Of a stretch of 64,000 nucleotides of DNA, positions 45,522 through 56,062 are shown one piece after another. Where the stretch lies: the NCBI GenBank assembly GCA_037126765.1, contig JBBCBC010000024.1, forward strand, positions 15,783,554-15,847,553. Reading direction: 5' to 3'. The notes under the pieces are model-generated. The model worked only from the letters and a program-made list of their open reading frames with translations, ran no database searches and was not told the origin of the DNA. Every line of letters begins with the position of its first letter. The stretch's first letter is position 1. This stretch comes from Stenogyne calaminthoides (taxonomy: Eukaryota > Streptophyta > Magnoliopsida > Lamiales > Lamiaceae). A program made the position numbers and the translations under genes.

Positions 45522-46315
45522 ATGGATAACACTTAGTGTATGTATCACGATCTTCCGAAGTTCAATGTCGATGAGTATGCCGACTAAAAAATCTTCATGG
45601 GGAACCATCTAGGTTCAACCAGTAACAGAATGATGGAAGTTCTTGAACGAGGACCAATCATAATTTATCATACGAATCCAAATGATGATAACAGAGATCC
45701 AGATCATGTTGTTGGTGCACGTGTCAGAAAGAGTCCTTCACTGATGGATGCAGAAGAAAGGAAGCTATCCAATCTGGATATGGTAGCCAAGCATCTTATC
45801 ATGAAGACAATGGATGAGATATCAAAGGAGAAAGTTAAGTACATGCAAACAGCTAAGGAAGTATACGTTGGCCGAAATATGCCAAGGAAATGATCTGATC
45901 AAGGAAAACAGATTGCAAGCTGAAATGGTTAACTTAGAGAAACTCAGAATGCTACCAAATGAGACCATCAATCAGTTCGATGGAAGGATCACGATGGGAG
46001 TCAACAGACTTCGTGATCTGGGCCGAGTTATGTCAAATAAGGACATCAATTATAAGATTGTGAGGTCCCTACCGAAGAAATGGGGAATGAAGGTAACTGT
46101 GATCAAAGATATCCATGATCTTGCTACTCTGAAGCCAAGAAAGTTGTTCCTCAATCTGAAACCCACGAGTATGACCTGAAAGAAAGGAATCCTGGAGCAG
46201 AAGAAGTTCTTGCTGAAGCTGCATCAAATTCGTCGAAAGCTGTTGCATTTCAGGCAACCAGTAGCAGTGCAAGAATGCCTGAACCAGTAGGAAGGATTGT
46301 GAGTCAGGCTGAAAT
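45522..46315 (+). pseudogene. Element E gag, N-terminal part, broken
   Basis: ATG at 45522 aligns with the A gag start; codon 5 is already TAG, and a second stop follows ADEYAD-like codons. The UBN2 core is readable in 45597-45893 and, after a frameshift near 45865, 45814-46179 (MLPNETINQFDGRITMGV). Another frameshift lies near 46165. Homology ends at about 46312 (SQAE), where the F LTR begins. Older and more damaged than the gag of A. Confidence 0.82.
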
Positions 46316-46947
46316 ATCGGAAAGTATGCTTTTACTTTTGTATAACTAGACTGAATTTCTGTCTTATTTGCTGAAGTAAATTATTTATCACTGTTGCTTT
46401 AAATATCATTGAATGTTACATATATTTACTGCATAACTGTTAAATAAATATTACGTGTTACATTGTAGTTAATTTAGTGATACCAGATCATAGAAGATTA
46501 AATTAATAGTCCCTTGTAACTAAAATTACAGAATTCACAATCTAGATGGAAATGAACAATCCATCGTGAAAGGTTGAAGTGTAAGGCTCAGATTGACTTG
46601 TCTTGACCAAGAGATTGCACTAGTGCATTATGATGCACTGAATAGGACCTACAGGAGGATAAATTCTTCAGTACTGAATATAGAAGAATTACACCTCAGT
46701 GGTTCATTATTTCTTAATCTATGTTCCTTAAATAGGATCGTGTGGAATTAATAACTATTGTTTTGACTTATGATGGGTAGAGAATCAATGTGATTCAGTA
46801 CCTTATATCTTGGGCAATATTATTAGTTACACGACGATTTCTAAGATTTAATACGGAGAATCAGGTTCAAGTATGTCTTTCTTGATTTATCCCCTTGGGA
46901 GGCTCATAAGTTTTATCATAGTAAATCTTGCAAGTGGAATTAGTTTC
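46316..46947 (+). repeat. Element F 5' LTR, left part
   Basis: From GGAAAGTATGCTTTTAC onward it matches solo LTR H at 59913-60550. The first 13 or so bases of the LTR (TGTTGGGATTATA in H) are missing at the junction with E gag. Element C interrupts it at 46948. Confidence 0.85.
46943..46947. other. Target-site duplication of element C, left copy (GTTTC)
   Basis: GTTTC before the left C LTR recurs at 62493-62497 after the right LTR; the F LTR resumes there. Confidence 0.92.
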
Positions 46948-48302
46948 TGTTGGTCCTGGTGCTAACGAGTCTCACACGTGTATGGGGGGGGAATACACGT
47001 GTTCAGTGATTTTTAAAACTTTTCTTTTCGAGGTCGGATGGGTCGGGGTTATCCCGATGACTTTACCCCGAGAAGCCACAGTTGCTTACTGAGTGAAAGT
47101 CTCATCGAGACAATGATCTGAGTCGCTTTTCGGAAGCTTCATATTATTTGGCCCGAACTTGAGTTTATTAGAGATCCTGAGGCGCTTGGATCAGATAATT
47201 ATCTTACTGAACCCTCAGAAGAGTTAGTTTAGTTTGGTAACTATCTGTTCTAGCTACTCAAGTATGCGGAATGGTTGGCCCTAAGTTTATAGTCGTTTTA
47301 GCTTTGCTGAAAATCTTCCCTTCAATAAAATAGTGATTAAGGTTGTGATCAATTTGATGCAAGTTCGATTGGATTGGTTCCAAATTGAATATCGATGAAC
47401 AATGCTTTCGGTGAAAAATGATGCGGAACATAGTACTCTTGACATGATTGAGTGTCATGTCGCTTTCGATTGTCGATAAAAATCTGATGTTGTCTTCCTC
47501 TCGATTGGTTCTTGTCTTGATGAAATGTAGACAAACAAAAGCGGCTCTTTTTGGTCAATCTCTCTGAATGAGATAACCTTAAAAAACACTTTGACTTAGT
47601 TCCTTTTGTCTGCATATGAATGTTTTGGGTAATATCTACTTTTCTGAATATTTGCGTTTTTCTCAGTTTTGTAGTCTTCAGATAGATATTATTCAGTGGC
47701 TCTGAACATTCAGGTTATCTTGAGTATTCGATATCTTCTTGAGTCTTCACTAACTCTTTGGGTCTTGATATCTTACGAGTCTTGATGTCTTGATAACTTC
47801 TTGAGTCTTGATGTCTTGATGACATCTTGAGTCTTGATGTCTTGACTACTTCTTGAGTCTTGATGTCTTGATGACATCTTGAGTCTTGATTGTCTTGATT
47901 ACTTCTTTGAGTCTTTAGTGTCTTCAGCAACTTATTGAGTCTTGATGTCTTGATGACATCTTGAGTCTTGATGTCTTGATTACTTCTTGAGTTTTGGTGT
48001 CTTGATTACTTCTTGAGTCTTGATGTCTTGATGATATCTTGAGTCTTCATTGTCTTGATAACATCTTGAGTCTTAGTGTCTTGATAACTTCTTGTGTCTT
48101 GATGACATGATGAGTCTTGATGTCTTCAGTGTTCTTCAAAATCTAACCTGATCTATATCTGCTGACTATACATTGTGCGAGATAACTTCTGAACAATCTT
48201 TCTTTGAACCCCGATTTCGATCTATCAAGATTATCTGAACATGTCATACTCAGTGTTTTTGGGATCTAATCAAAACTTCTTTATTAAATTCATCTCCCAA
48301 CA
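46948..48302 (-). repeat. Element C 3' LTR (1355 bp), internally deleted
   Basis: Matches the right LTR but lacks about 750 bp after GGTGAAAAA (near 47420). That segment in the right LTR (about 59042-59800) holds the TATA-like box, the conserved leader block and the 50-bp repeats. The stretch 46990-47160 is unusually rich in CG compared with its partner. Confidence 0.92.
47735..48130. repeat. About 27-bp tandem repeat array in C 3' LTR
   Basis: Around 15 imperfect units of GAGTCTTGATGTCTTGATGA type. A related array of different length is in the 5' LTR (61955-62330). Minus-strand open frames across it give SRHQD-type repeats and are not genes. Confidence 0.85.
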
Positions 48303-48306
48303 ATTT

Positions 48307-48316
48307 CCCCATTTTT
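48307..48316 (-). other. Element C polypurine tract, mutated
   Basis: Minus strand AAAAATGGGG just upstream of the 3' LTR; T replaces one purine of the AAAAAGGGGG seen in A and B. Confidence 0.8.
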
Positions 48317-48619
48317 GATGATGCCAAAACCATCTTGTTACATTTAAGAAAACCTAACCTATACTCAGGTTTCAGTTTATCTATTACAATCCAACATGGT
48401 AATTCTCCCAACAATTTCAAAGCATATGGCATATCAAACATAAAAGACATGTAAAAAGATAATGAGATATTATCTTTGAGCATAAAGATAAAATTTTCAT
48501 TGAAGAGGATAAGAGTTACAGATTACAAAGAAAATCAAAAATAAAAAACAGAAGAACAAAGTCTTCAGTCTTCTTCCACTTCATCCTCTGGCACTTCCGG
48601 GTTGAACATCCCATAGTAT
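48317..48619. other. C interior between ORF3 and polypurine tract
   Basis: About 300 bases, AT-rich, sharing GATGATGCCAAAACC with B. No supported gene. Confidence 0.6.
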
Positions 48620-51600
48620 CTATTCTTCTTTCTTTGGATGGGTTGTTCTTGAGCTATTTGGATGGCATCTCGAGAAATCTCCCGAGTTTTCATTCACATA
48701 GCCATTCTCAAATCTAGGAGTTGGGTAAGTGTATGGACCAGGGGCTACTATCTGAGTATTTCCTTCATCTGCCAAGTTGATCCAACTTTGCAGGTACTTA
48801 GGATAGAATGTCAGTAAGTACTCAATGAAGGCTTCATTCATATCCGAGTTGCTCCCCCTCCATTCTCTCAGAATCTCATAATAGAACCAGAAGGTTCTCT
48901 TGATCTCCTCCCATGCATCATTGAACTGAATAGGCATCCACTTGTCAGTGTGCGGCCATTTCTGAGTTTTTTTTGTACCCCTCCTTTTGCTCAATTTTTT
49001 TTTAAAACCACTTCTTCTTTTCTACCCTTCTTCTTTCTTTTTCCTGATCAAAGGAACACCTGACACAGAAGCAGCAGTCTTCTTCTCTTTTTCGATTTGA
49101 TGGGTTTTCAGATTTTTCTTGGTATTGAAGACTTCTTTCTGAATTTCAGTTTCTTCTTTTTCAGCTTCTTCCTCAGATTCTTCAAAATCCATTATCAATT
49201 TCCTCTGAGTAGGCTTAGAAGCTTTATCTCTTTTCTTCTTTTCTTGTTCCACAAATGCCACATCCTTTCTCTTTCCAGGTCTGACTTGATCTTCACCGGC
49301 TTGGCTTGTCTCAATCATCCTTCTAATACTCAGTTTCTCAGAAATTACTTCCTGAGTGATCTGATCATTTGTCTGAGTGAAGGTAGGTTTCTCAGCTTCT
49401 TTAAATTTTAGCTTCTCAGTGGCTTCAACCTCACTCAAGGCATCCAAAGTTTTCTTTCTTTCAGCTTCTTTCTGAGCCTTTCTCTTCAATGTTTGTGCCA
49501 ACAACTCACTTAGTTTGCCACCCGGCCTTTCCCCCTTTTTGGCACCATACCTTGGGAGTAGTTGAGTCAGTGCAGTATCCATATGGTATTGCTCTTTGCT
49601 TATACATCGCACTTCCCCTTCCAACTGATCATGCTCATCCTCTAGCCTTCTCATGTAATTCTTAGTAATTGAGAACTTATCTGAAAGAGGTGTGAACTGA
49701 TTTGAGAAGACATCATGCATCATCTCTGTCATCTTGGTCATGAGCATAGAGCCCATTTCCTCAACAGTTGTTTTGATCATCAGATCATTCTTCTCAACCA
49801 TCTTGGCTTCAAGATAGGCAGTTCTTTCTTGATACATCTGCTTCATCTCTGCATTGAGCTCAGTTTTGACTACATCAATCTTTCCTTCCAAAGTAGTCAT
49901 TTTATCTGCAAAAGTTGTTTGTAGTTGCAGCATGTCTGAAGATGAACTCAGATTTTCCATCTTTTGAGATTGTCTTGCCAAGGTTTCTTCAATTTGAGTC
50001 ACTTTCTCCACCATTGGCACCACCTTCTCCAATTTATCCAGGATATGACTGAAATCAATTTCTGGAGGCAAAACTATTGTCTCCAATCGAATTTGGTTGC
50101 TCCAATCGAGCCTCGATCTGCATATCATACATAATGATTTAAAGATAGGAACTTGATAGCTTTGGCATAATGTTTAATAGTCTTAAAAAGATACTCAAGA
50201 GTCTTAACTTTCGGTCGAGGATGTGTGATATCGGTTTATCAAACATCGATGTCCTTTCTCTATCGACTTTCGATCTCTTTTTTCTTTCTCGATGTCATCT
50301 AATGTTCCTTCTCCCCTCAGATTGTTTTTTTCAAAGATCATCTTGTTTGTCACCCTCTTTATCTTGATCCTCATCTCATACGGATTCATAGAACCGGAGG
50401 CATCAACATCGACTTTCCTTTTCTCGGCCACCTTTCTCTTTACTAGCTCATCAAAGTCGACAATTTTCATTACGAGCTTGGTCTTCCCGAACCCCGAGAG
50501 AACTCTGTCAAAAGCGATAGTCTCGGCATTCCACCAATCTTCTCCTCGAAGGAGGCTATATTCAAACATCTCCGGAAGAGTCGATTCGAGGATGTAGGCT
50601 GTGGTTACGAGTCAAAGAAAGAGATCACGAAGGTTAGGATATGCATTAAGCTTAGGGTATCTGTCCCGGGATGAACAGTTCCTCCTTGCTTCGCCATTCG
50701 GTTTCTTACGCCTCTCCCTTCTTCAAATTTGGGCTCGCGAGGGGCGGTAGGATCGGATTGTACAAGTTAAAAATGCTGATGGATCAAGAAATGGTTCATT
50801 TAGAAGTGCATCCAAGTTGACAATTCACGAGGTTGGTGATCTGAAGTGCGAGCAGTCTCTCTCTTGATAGGAATCTGAGGTCCCTTGAAGATTTCTGAGA
50901 AATTTTATCTGAGCTCAGAGAAGTTTTGAGTACCTCAGAGAAAACCTGTTCCTCAGTTTCTTGCTCTAGTGAATTGTTACAACTTTGAGCAAGAACTGAA
51001 GTGGAGATTTCAACCCTTGCTGGCCTTGAGGTTGAGTTTCTTGATTTGGGCGACGACCTCCTCGATAATAGATTGAAGCTTTACTGCGTTTACGAGGAGC
51101 GGTGTTTTTTTTCGAGTTTTTCTCCTTTTCTCTTTTAACTTGCATCGGGGCTTTCCCCCGGCTTGTTTGACTTCAATGACTTCTTCTTGACAATCTCCTC
51201 CACGAGACTCGAGCTTTTCTCTTTCTTTCCTCTCAAAGTCTTCTTTGTTGGTTTGAACAGGATTTTTTACTTTGGAAAGGAAGTGGAATTGGAAAAGATG
51301 TCCTCCTCTTCTCTGCACATTTCTAAGATAAATGCAATCTTGGTTGCATGTAGAATCTTTCCTTTGACAACTACAGAGCCATTCACTTTCTGAATTTGTT
51401 TGACTTGATCACTCACCACCTTGATCAAATACTGCAATTAGTTGAATGCCGTGGAAGGTGAATCTTCAATCGCCGCCATTAGCCTTAACTTAGGTGTGCT
51501 TATCTGTTCGAAGCTACCAGTTCTACTCATGATGCATTTGCTTACAATATCCAACAATACTCGATATTTAGGCTTCAAATGCCTCTTATTCAGAGTATCT

Positions 51601-52019
51601 TCAAACTTTACTGGATGCTCTGTAATTTTATCCAGATATTCTTGTTCCCTACCCATCATATATACCGTAGGGTCTTCACCTCTATCACTTAACTCATATA
51701 TGTCATTAAGATTCTTAGGAATAATATACAATTCCCTAACAAAATCCACATATTTTGAACTATGCTCCAAATGCGAGACTGTAATCTGAGATTCTATGCA
51801 ATTCTCATCATCTAACTTCAAATTAGAGATAAACTCAATTACCTCTTTCGCATATTCGGCCTCTGGTTGATTTGCGACCAGGCATGTAAGCTTTGCCAAA
51901 CGAATCATATGCAACACCTCCTCCTTATGAGTTGCATTGGACAAGCTTTCGAGAGAGATGACATATTCGTACCAAGGTTTATTGGAAATGGCGAGTTTGT
52001 CGTATACAAAAAGTGTCAT
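48620..52019 (-). pseudogene. Element C ORF3 (env-like position), broken
   Basis: I place the start at 52019 (MTLFVYDKLAISNKPW), which lines up with the B start; an in-frame ATG at 52202 adds a basic 61-residue extension that B does not share. N-terminal module to 51438: KPKYRVLLDIVSKCIMS, GSFEQ, LRLMAAIEDS. Then a stop, Lys-rich pieces, and a 368-codon stretch (50128-49022) with long coiled-coil heptads (about residues 30-175) and an acidic/basic tail. The C-terminal module (48994-48620) has WPHTDKWMPI, EAFIEYLL, APG and PTPR, close to B. Several frameshifts; 50160-50720 is CG-rich and hard to read. No membrane segment seen. Function unknown. Confidence 0.75.
49531..49540 (-). other. Internal polypurine-tract-like motif in C ORF3
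   Basis: Minus strand AAAAAGGGGG within codons for A-K-K-G-E, about 1.22 kb upstream of the terminal tract. Here the internal copy is perfect while the terminal one is mutated. Confidence 0.78.
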
Positions 52020-52685
52020 TTTTGGAGAATTTCTGGTGAAGGATTTTGAGATAGATGAAAATTTCTGGGCAATCGAGTGTTTCGAAGCAGAGTGTTTGTG
52101 AAGATGAAGGCTTTTTGGAATAGGGCTTTTAGAGAAATTTTTCCAATGGATATAGGATTTTGATTTATGCAAAATCGCATAGATGAAGAAATCGACGGTC
52201 AAGATTAAAAAACCGACTAAATCGGGTATATGAAAGGATGATTTCGCAAATACAAAGCCGCCAATTTATCCCTATTGGTGATTAATGAACAGTGCATTTA
52301 ATTACTGTTCCTGCAGACCATTGACTTTTCTCGTTTATTTCAAAGGTCCCGCCCAATTATTTCTTCAGGTGTTTTGCCATTTATTGCCAATGATTACTGA
52401 GATTCAGTTAGACAATAAATGTGTTGCATGAGCCAATACTTCTTCGGACTAATTTTCTCCATCGGTCTTCATTGAGTTTTGACCTTGATAAAATGTCGAT
52501 TATAATCGAAAGTACTAATCTTGATAAAAAGTCGATTATAATCTTGATCTTCGATCTTGAGGATAACCGAGTTTCCCAAGACTCGGTGTTCAAGATTACT
52601 CTCAATTTTATCTGAGTTTTTCGATAAAAACACGAGAAAACTTCATGCATCGAAAACCTTCAATTTTTGATTTGCTTTATTCTGT
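52020..52685. other. C spacer between RNase H and ORF3
   Basis: About 670 bases. It contains a twice-repeated GTCGATTATAATC element near 52495-52540 and otherwise nothing I can assign. The minus-strand extension of ORF3 to 52202 is probably fortuitous. Confidence 0.55.
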
Positions 52686-53460
52686 ATCCAACATACCTAA
52701 TTCAACCGATAGTTCACGAAATCTTGATTCAGCCAAAGGTTTAGTCAAGATATCGACTCTCTTATCAAGTATGAATTTTCTCCATTACGATGTCTTTCTT
52801 CTCAACATGATCTACGATGAAGTGATGTCCGATATCAACATGCTTACATCGGTGTGCAAGATGAGATTTTTGTGTAATAGCAATTGCACTATTATTATCA
52901 CAAAATATAGGTACTTCATTGGCTATAATCTTATAATCCCTCAATTGTTGTCTGTGCCAAAGAATCTTTGCACAACAGCTTTTTGCAGCCATGTATTCAG
53001 CTTTAGTAGTACTGGTTGCTACTGAGGTTTGTTTCTTTGAAAACCATGATATCAGTTTAATTCCAAGAAATTGACAAGTTCCTGTGGTAGACTTCCTGTT
53101 AATTCTACATCCTCCAAAATCAGCCTCTGAATAACCAGTTAATTCAAGGTTACCATCAGTTGGATACCATAATCCTCTATTCACAGTGCCTTTAAGATAT
53201 TTCAGAATCTTTTTGGCAGCCTCCATGTGACTAGCCTTAGGATTAGCTTGGTATCTTGCACATATACCAACATCAAATGTTATATCAGGCCTACTTGCTG
53301 TGAGATATAGCAGTGATCCAATGATCCCTCTATAATTAGTGTGATTTACAGATTTGCCTTCAGGATCCATCTTGTAGTTAGTATTCATAGGAATTCTAAC
53401 TGCATTGCAATTCTGTACACCATACTTTGCAATCAAATCTCTGGTGTATTTTGCCTGATT
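52686..53460 (-). pseudogene. Element C RNase H
   Basis: Within the open stretch 53550-52765: GYSEADFGGC (catalytic Asp kept), TTKAEYMAA (Glu kept; preceding Glu is Lys), FCDNNSAIAI (Asp kept), KHVDIGHHFI. A frameshift near 52765 separates the C-terminal ESRFRELSVELGMLD tail. It follows RT and precedes the ORF3 spacer. Confidence 0.83.
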
Positions 53461-54606
53461 GATGAAAATTCCTTCCTTAGTTTGTTTCACCTGAAGTCCA
53501 AGAAAGAAATTCATCTCCCCCATCATTGACATCTCAAACTTTCCTTTCATCAGGGTAGAAAACTTTTCACACTACTGATGATTTGGAGATCCAAATATGA
53601 TGTCATCTACATAAATCTGAACAAGTAAGATGCCTTTCCCATCTTCTATCTTGAACAGAGTCCTATCAACAGTTCCTTTGATAAAACCATGGTCAGTAAG
53701 AAACTAAGAAAGGGTATCATACCATGCTCGGGGTGCTTGCTTAAGACCATACAAGGCTTTCCTGAGCCTGTAAACTTGGTCATTCTGTCTGAAACCAGGA
53801 GAATGTTCAACATAAACCTCTTCCTTAAGCACACCATTCAGAAATGCACTTTTCACATCCATTTGATAGACTGTGAATTTCATGTGGGCAGCATATGCAA
53901 GAAACAATCTGATGGCTTCTAGTCTTGCAACAGGTGCAAAGGTTTCATCATAATCCAAGCCTTCTTCTTGGGAATAACCTTGTGCAACTAGCCTTGCCTT
54001 GTTTCTCACAATGTTGTAGTTTCCATCTCTCTTATTCTTGAACACCCACTTAGTTCCAATCACATTGTGCCTCTTAGGTCTATCCACTAGCTCCCAAACT
54101 TCATTCCTTGAGAACTGATTCAGCTCTTCTTGCATAGCTGTAATCCAAAATGAATCTTGTAGAGCTTCTTCAATCTCAGTAGGTTCTTTTTCAGATAGGG
54201 AGCAGCAGCACAAAGCACTTTCTCCATGGAACCTTCTTGTTTTGACACCATCTGATAGATCACCCACAATCTGACTTGTAGGATGACTATCCAACCATTT
54301 TCTCCTGGATGTTCCCCCTTTAGTAGTATCCTCAACTTCAAAAATGTTAGGTTCAAGTAGTTCATTAAATTCAGGGAACAACAGAAAAGGAGAAGGAGAA
54401 TCATCTTCCTCAGGGGAAATTCCATTCAGAACATTGTCAGAGACATTTGTTCCCCATTGGCTGATAGATTCAAAGTTTGCCTCAATTTGTGACCACATCT
54501 TCATCGACATTACATACACGAAGTCCGGCGGGTGTATGTTCGGATTGGTCGACTTCCGGTGTGTTGGCTTTCCTTGGTGGAGAATTTCCATCCCGAGTGT
54601 CACCAT
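53461..54606 (-). pseudogene. Element C reverse transcriptase
   Basis: Open from 54606 to 53704 (linker, then RVT_2): ELNQFSRNEVWELVDRP, RNKARLVAQGYSQEEG, FAPVARLEAIRLFLAY, catalytic Asp250 in MDVKSAFLNG, ALYGLKQAPRAWYDTLS. Then TAG replaces Gln. YVDD is intact at about 53602-53613 in QIYVDDIIFGSPN; a second stop follows in the CEKF block. All catalytic residues remain; two nonsense changes kill the frame. The uninterrupted site near 53665 shows what B looked like before A inserted. Confidence 0.86.
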
Positions 54607-54875
54607 CCTCGAGTTTTTCCATCCCGAACTTCTTTATGCGAGTCCGATTCACTCCATTCATAGAAAGTGTCGACTTCTTCTTTTCGGAGTTCGAGAGGAT
54701 GTTTTATCATTCTTTTTCGGGGCTAAGTCTGGTGATTCTCTTGATCGAGTTCTCTGAAGTCATGTTCTGTTTCTTCCGAACACAAGTAGATTCATCAAAA
54801 AACAACATGAGGTATTTCTTCCACAATAAAGAGTCCCACAGGTTGTAAACTCGAAGGCTTTTTGACTTGAGAATA
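54607..54875 (-). pseudogene. Element C integrase-RT linker
   Basis: Short region joining integrase to RT; matched to B only in part, because 54515-54870 contains many CG dinucleotides and small indels relative to B. Contains a VEEIPHVVF-like remnant. Confidence 0.6.
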
Positions 54876-55730
54876 TCATAAGAATATCCCTTCATCAGCT
54901 TTGCTATCAAAAGTTTTCAACTGATCTTTACCATTATTGTGTATGAAACACTTGCAACCAAACACACGAAAGAAAGAAACAAGAGGCTTCCTTTCATTCC
55001 ACAACTCATATGGAGTTTTTCCTTGGTTCTTGGTCAGCATGGATCTGTTCTGAGAGTAGCATGCAGTGTTGATAGCTTTAGCCCAAAATCTCTTAGGAAT
55101 ATCAGCTTCAACAATCAATGTCCTTGCAGCTTCTTTCAGAGTCCTATTTCTTCTTTCAACAACATCATTCTGTTGTGGGGTCCTTGCAGCTGATGTTTCA
55201 TGAGCTATTCCATTTGCTGCACAATAATCAGATATGATATGATTGATAAACTCAGTTCCTTTATCTGATCTGATTTTGACCACACTCGGATTCTTTTCAG
55301 TACTGAGCCTTTTCAGTAGTTCAGGCAGTTTTGTCTTAGTCTCTTTCTTACTGAGTAAGAATATGACCCATGTGTATCTAGAGTAGTCATCAACTACCAC
55401 AAGTGTGTATTTTCTACCATTAGTGCTCACAGGTGTTACTGGACCAAAGAGATCCATATGTAACAGTTGTAGTATTCTATCAGTATAAACATCTACTTTG
55501 CTTTTGAAAGATGCTCTGATTTGTTTTCCTTTCTGACAAGCATCACATACATGATCTTTACTGAACACTTCATTGGGTAACCCCCTTACAAGTGCTAATC
55601 TTGCAAGTTTGTTCAGGGTTTTGAAGTTTAAGTGATTCATTCTTTTGTACCACAACCAACTGGTATCAGTGGAACTTTTTGCAACCAAACATGTATCTTT
55701 AGGAGTTGAACTCCAATCAGCAAGATACAC
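54876..55730 (-). pseudogene. Element C integrase, 284 codons open, complete DD35E
   Basis: The core has Asp93 (LLHMDLFGPV), Asp156 (KIRSDKGTEF) and Glu192 (VVERRNRTL), with exactly 35 residues between the last two. The zinc module has His33, Cys62 and Cys65, but Tyr28 stands where WLWHKR has the first His. C-terminal blocks TPYELWNERKPLVSFF and VFGCKCFIHNNGK are present. It is the longest integrase frame here. Loss of one zinc ligand would weaken multimerisation and DNA binding. Upstream protease and downstream RT are broken, so it is not expressed in context. Confidence 0.88.
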
Positions 55731-56062
55731 ATTTCCTTTTCTAGTACCAGTCAGTAAAATTTTCTGTGAAGTATTGTCTTTTACATAAGAGAAGTTCTTT
55801 TAGAACTCAACACTGAATCCTTTGTCACAGAGTCAACTTCAAGAGTTCCATATCCTTCAGTTTGTCCTTTGGAATTGTCTTCAAATGTGATTTGAGGGCT
55901 TTTTTGCTCAACATAGTCAGTGATTAGTTTCTTATATCCTTTCATATGTCTTGAACATCCACTGTCCAGATACCATACAGTAGGAGCCAATTCATTTCCA
56001 CTCATCAGTGCTATGTTATTTTCATTCAGCCCAGTGCCCTTTTTCTTCACCTGAAAAACAGA
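55731..56062 (-). pseudogene. Element C protease
   Basis: Open 56050-55781: YLDSGCSRHMKGYK with the catalytic Asp-Ser-Gly, then ITFEDNSKGQTEGYGTLE. About 50 bp corresponding to the B segment coding VHIHGVSYVSGLKNNL is missing after that, which shifts the frame. The protease would not fold. Confidence 0.8.

Larger units (their letters stand above)
44380..46315 (+). mobile_element. Element E: outermost copia element, fragment
   Basis: Visible parts: the right half of its 5' LTR, primer site and about 790 bp of gag. The left half of the LTR must lie left of the window, beyond D and G. The rest of gag and pol should lie right of the window beyond F. Same subfamily as D and A. Confidence 0.78.

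Noticed and set aside
47715..47930. Open minus-strand frame giving SRHQD-type repeats (also 61965-62222)
   Set aside because: It is a by-product of the 27-bp LTR tandem repeat, not shared as a protein with any coding region.
51438..52202. 254-codon ORF starting at 52202 as the native ORF3 start of C
   Set aside because: Only the part from 52019 aligns with the ORF3 of B; the upstream 61 codons are basic, low in conservation and probably spacer.
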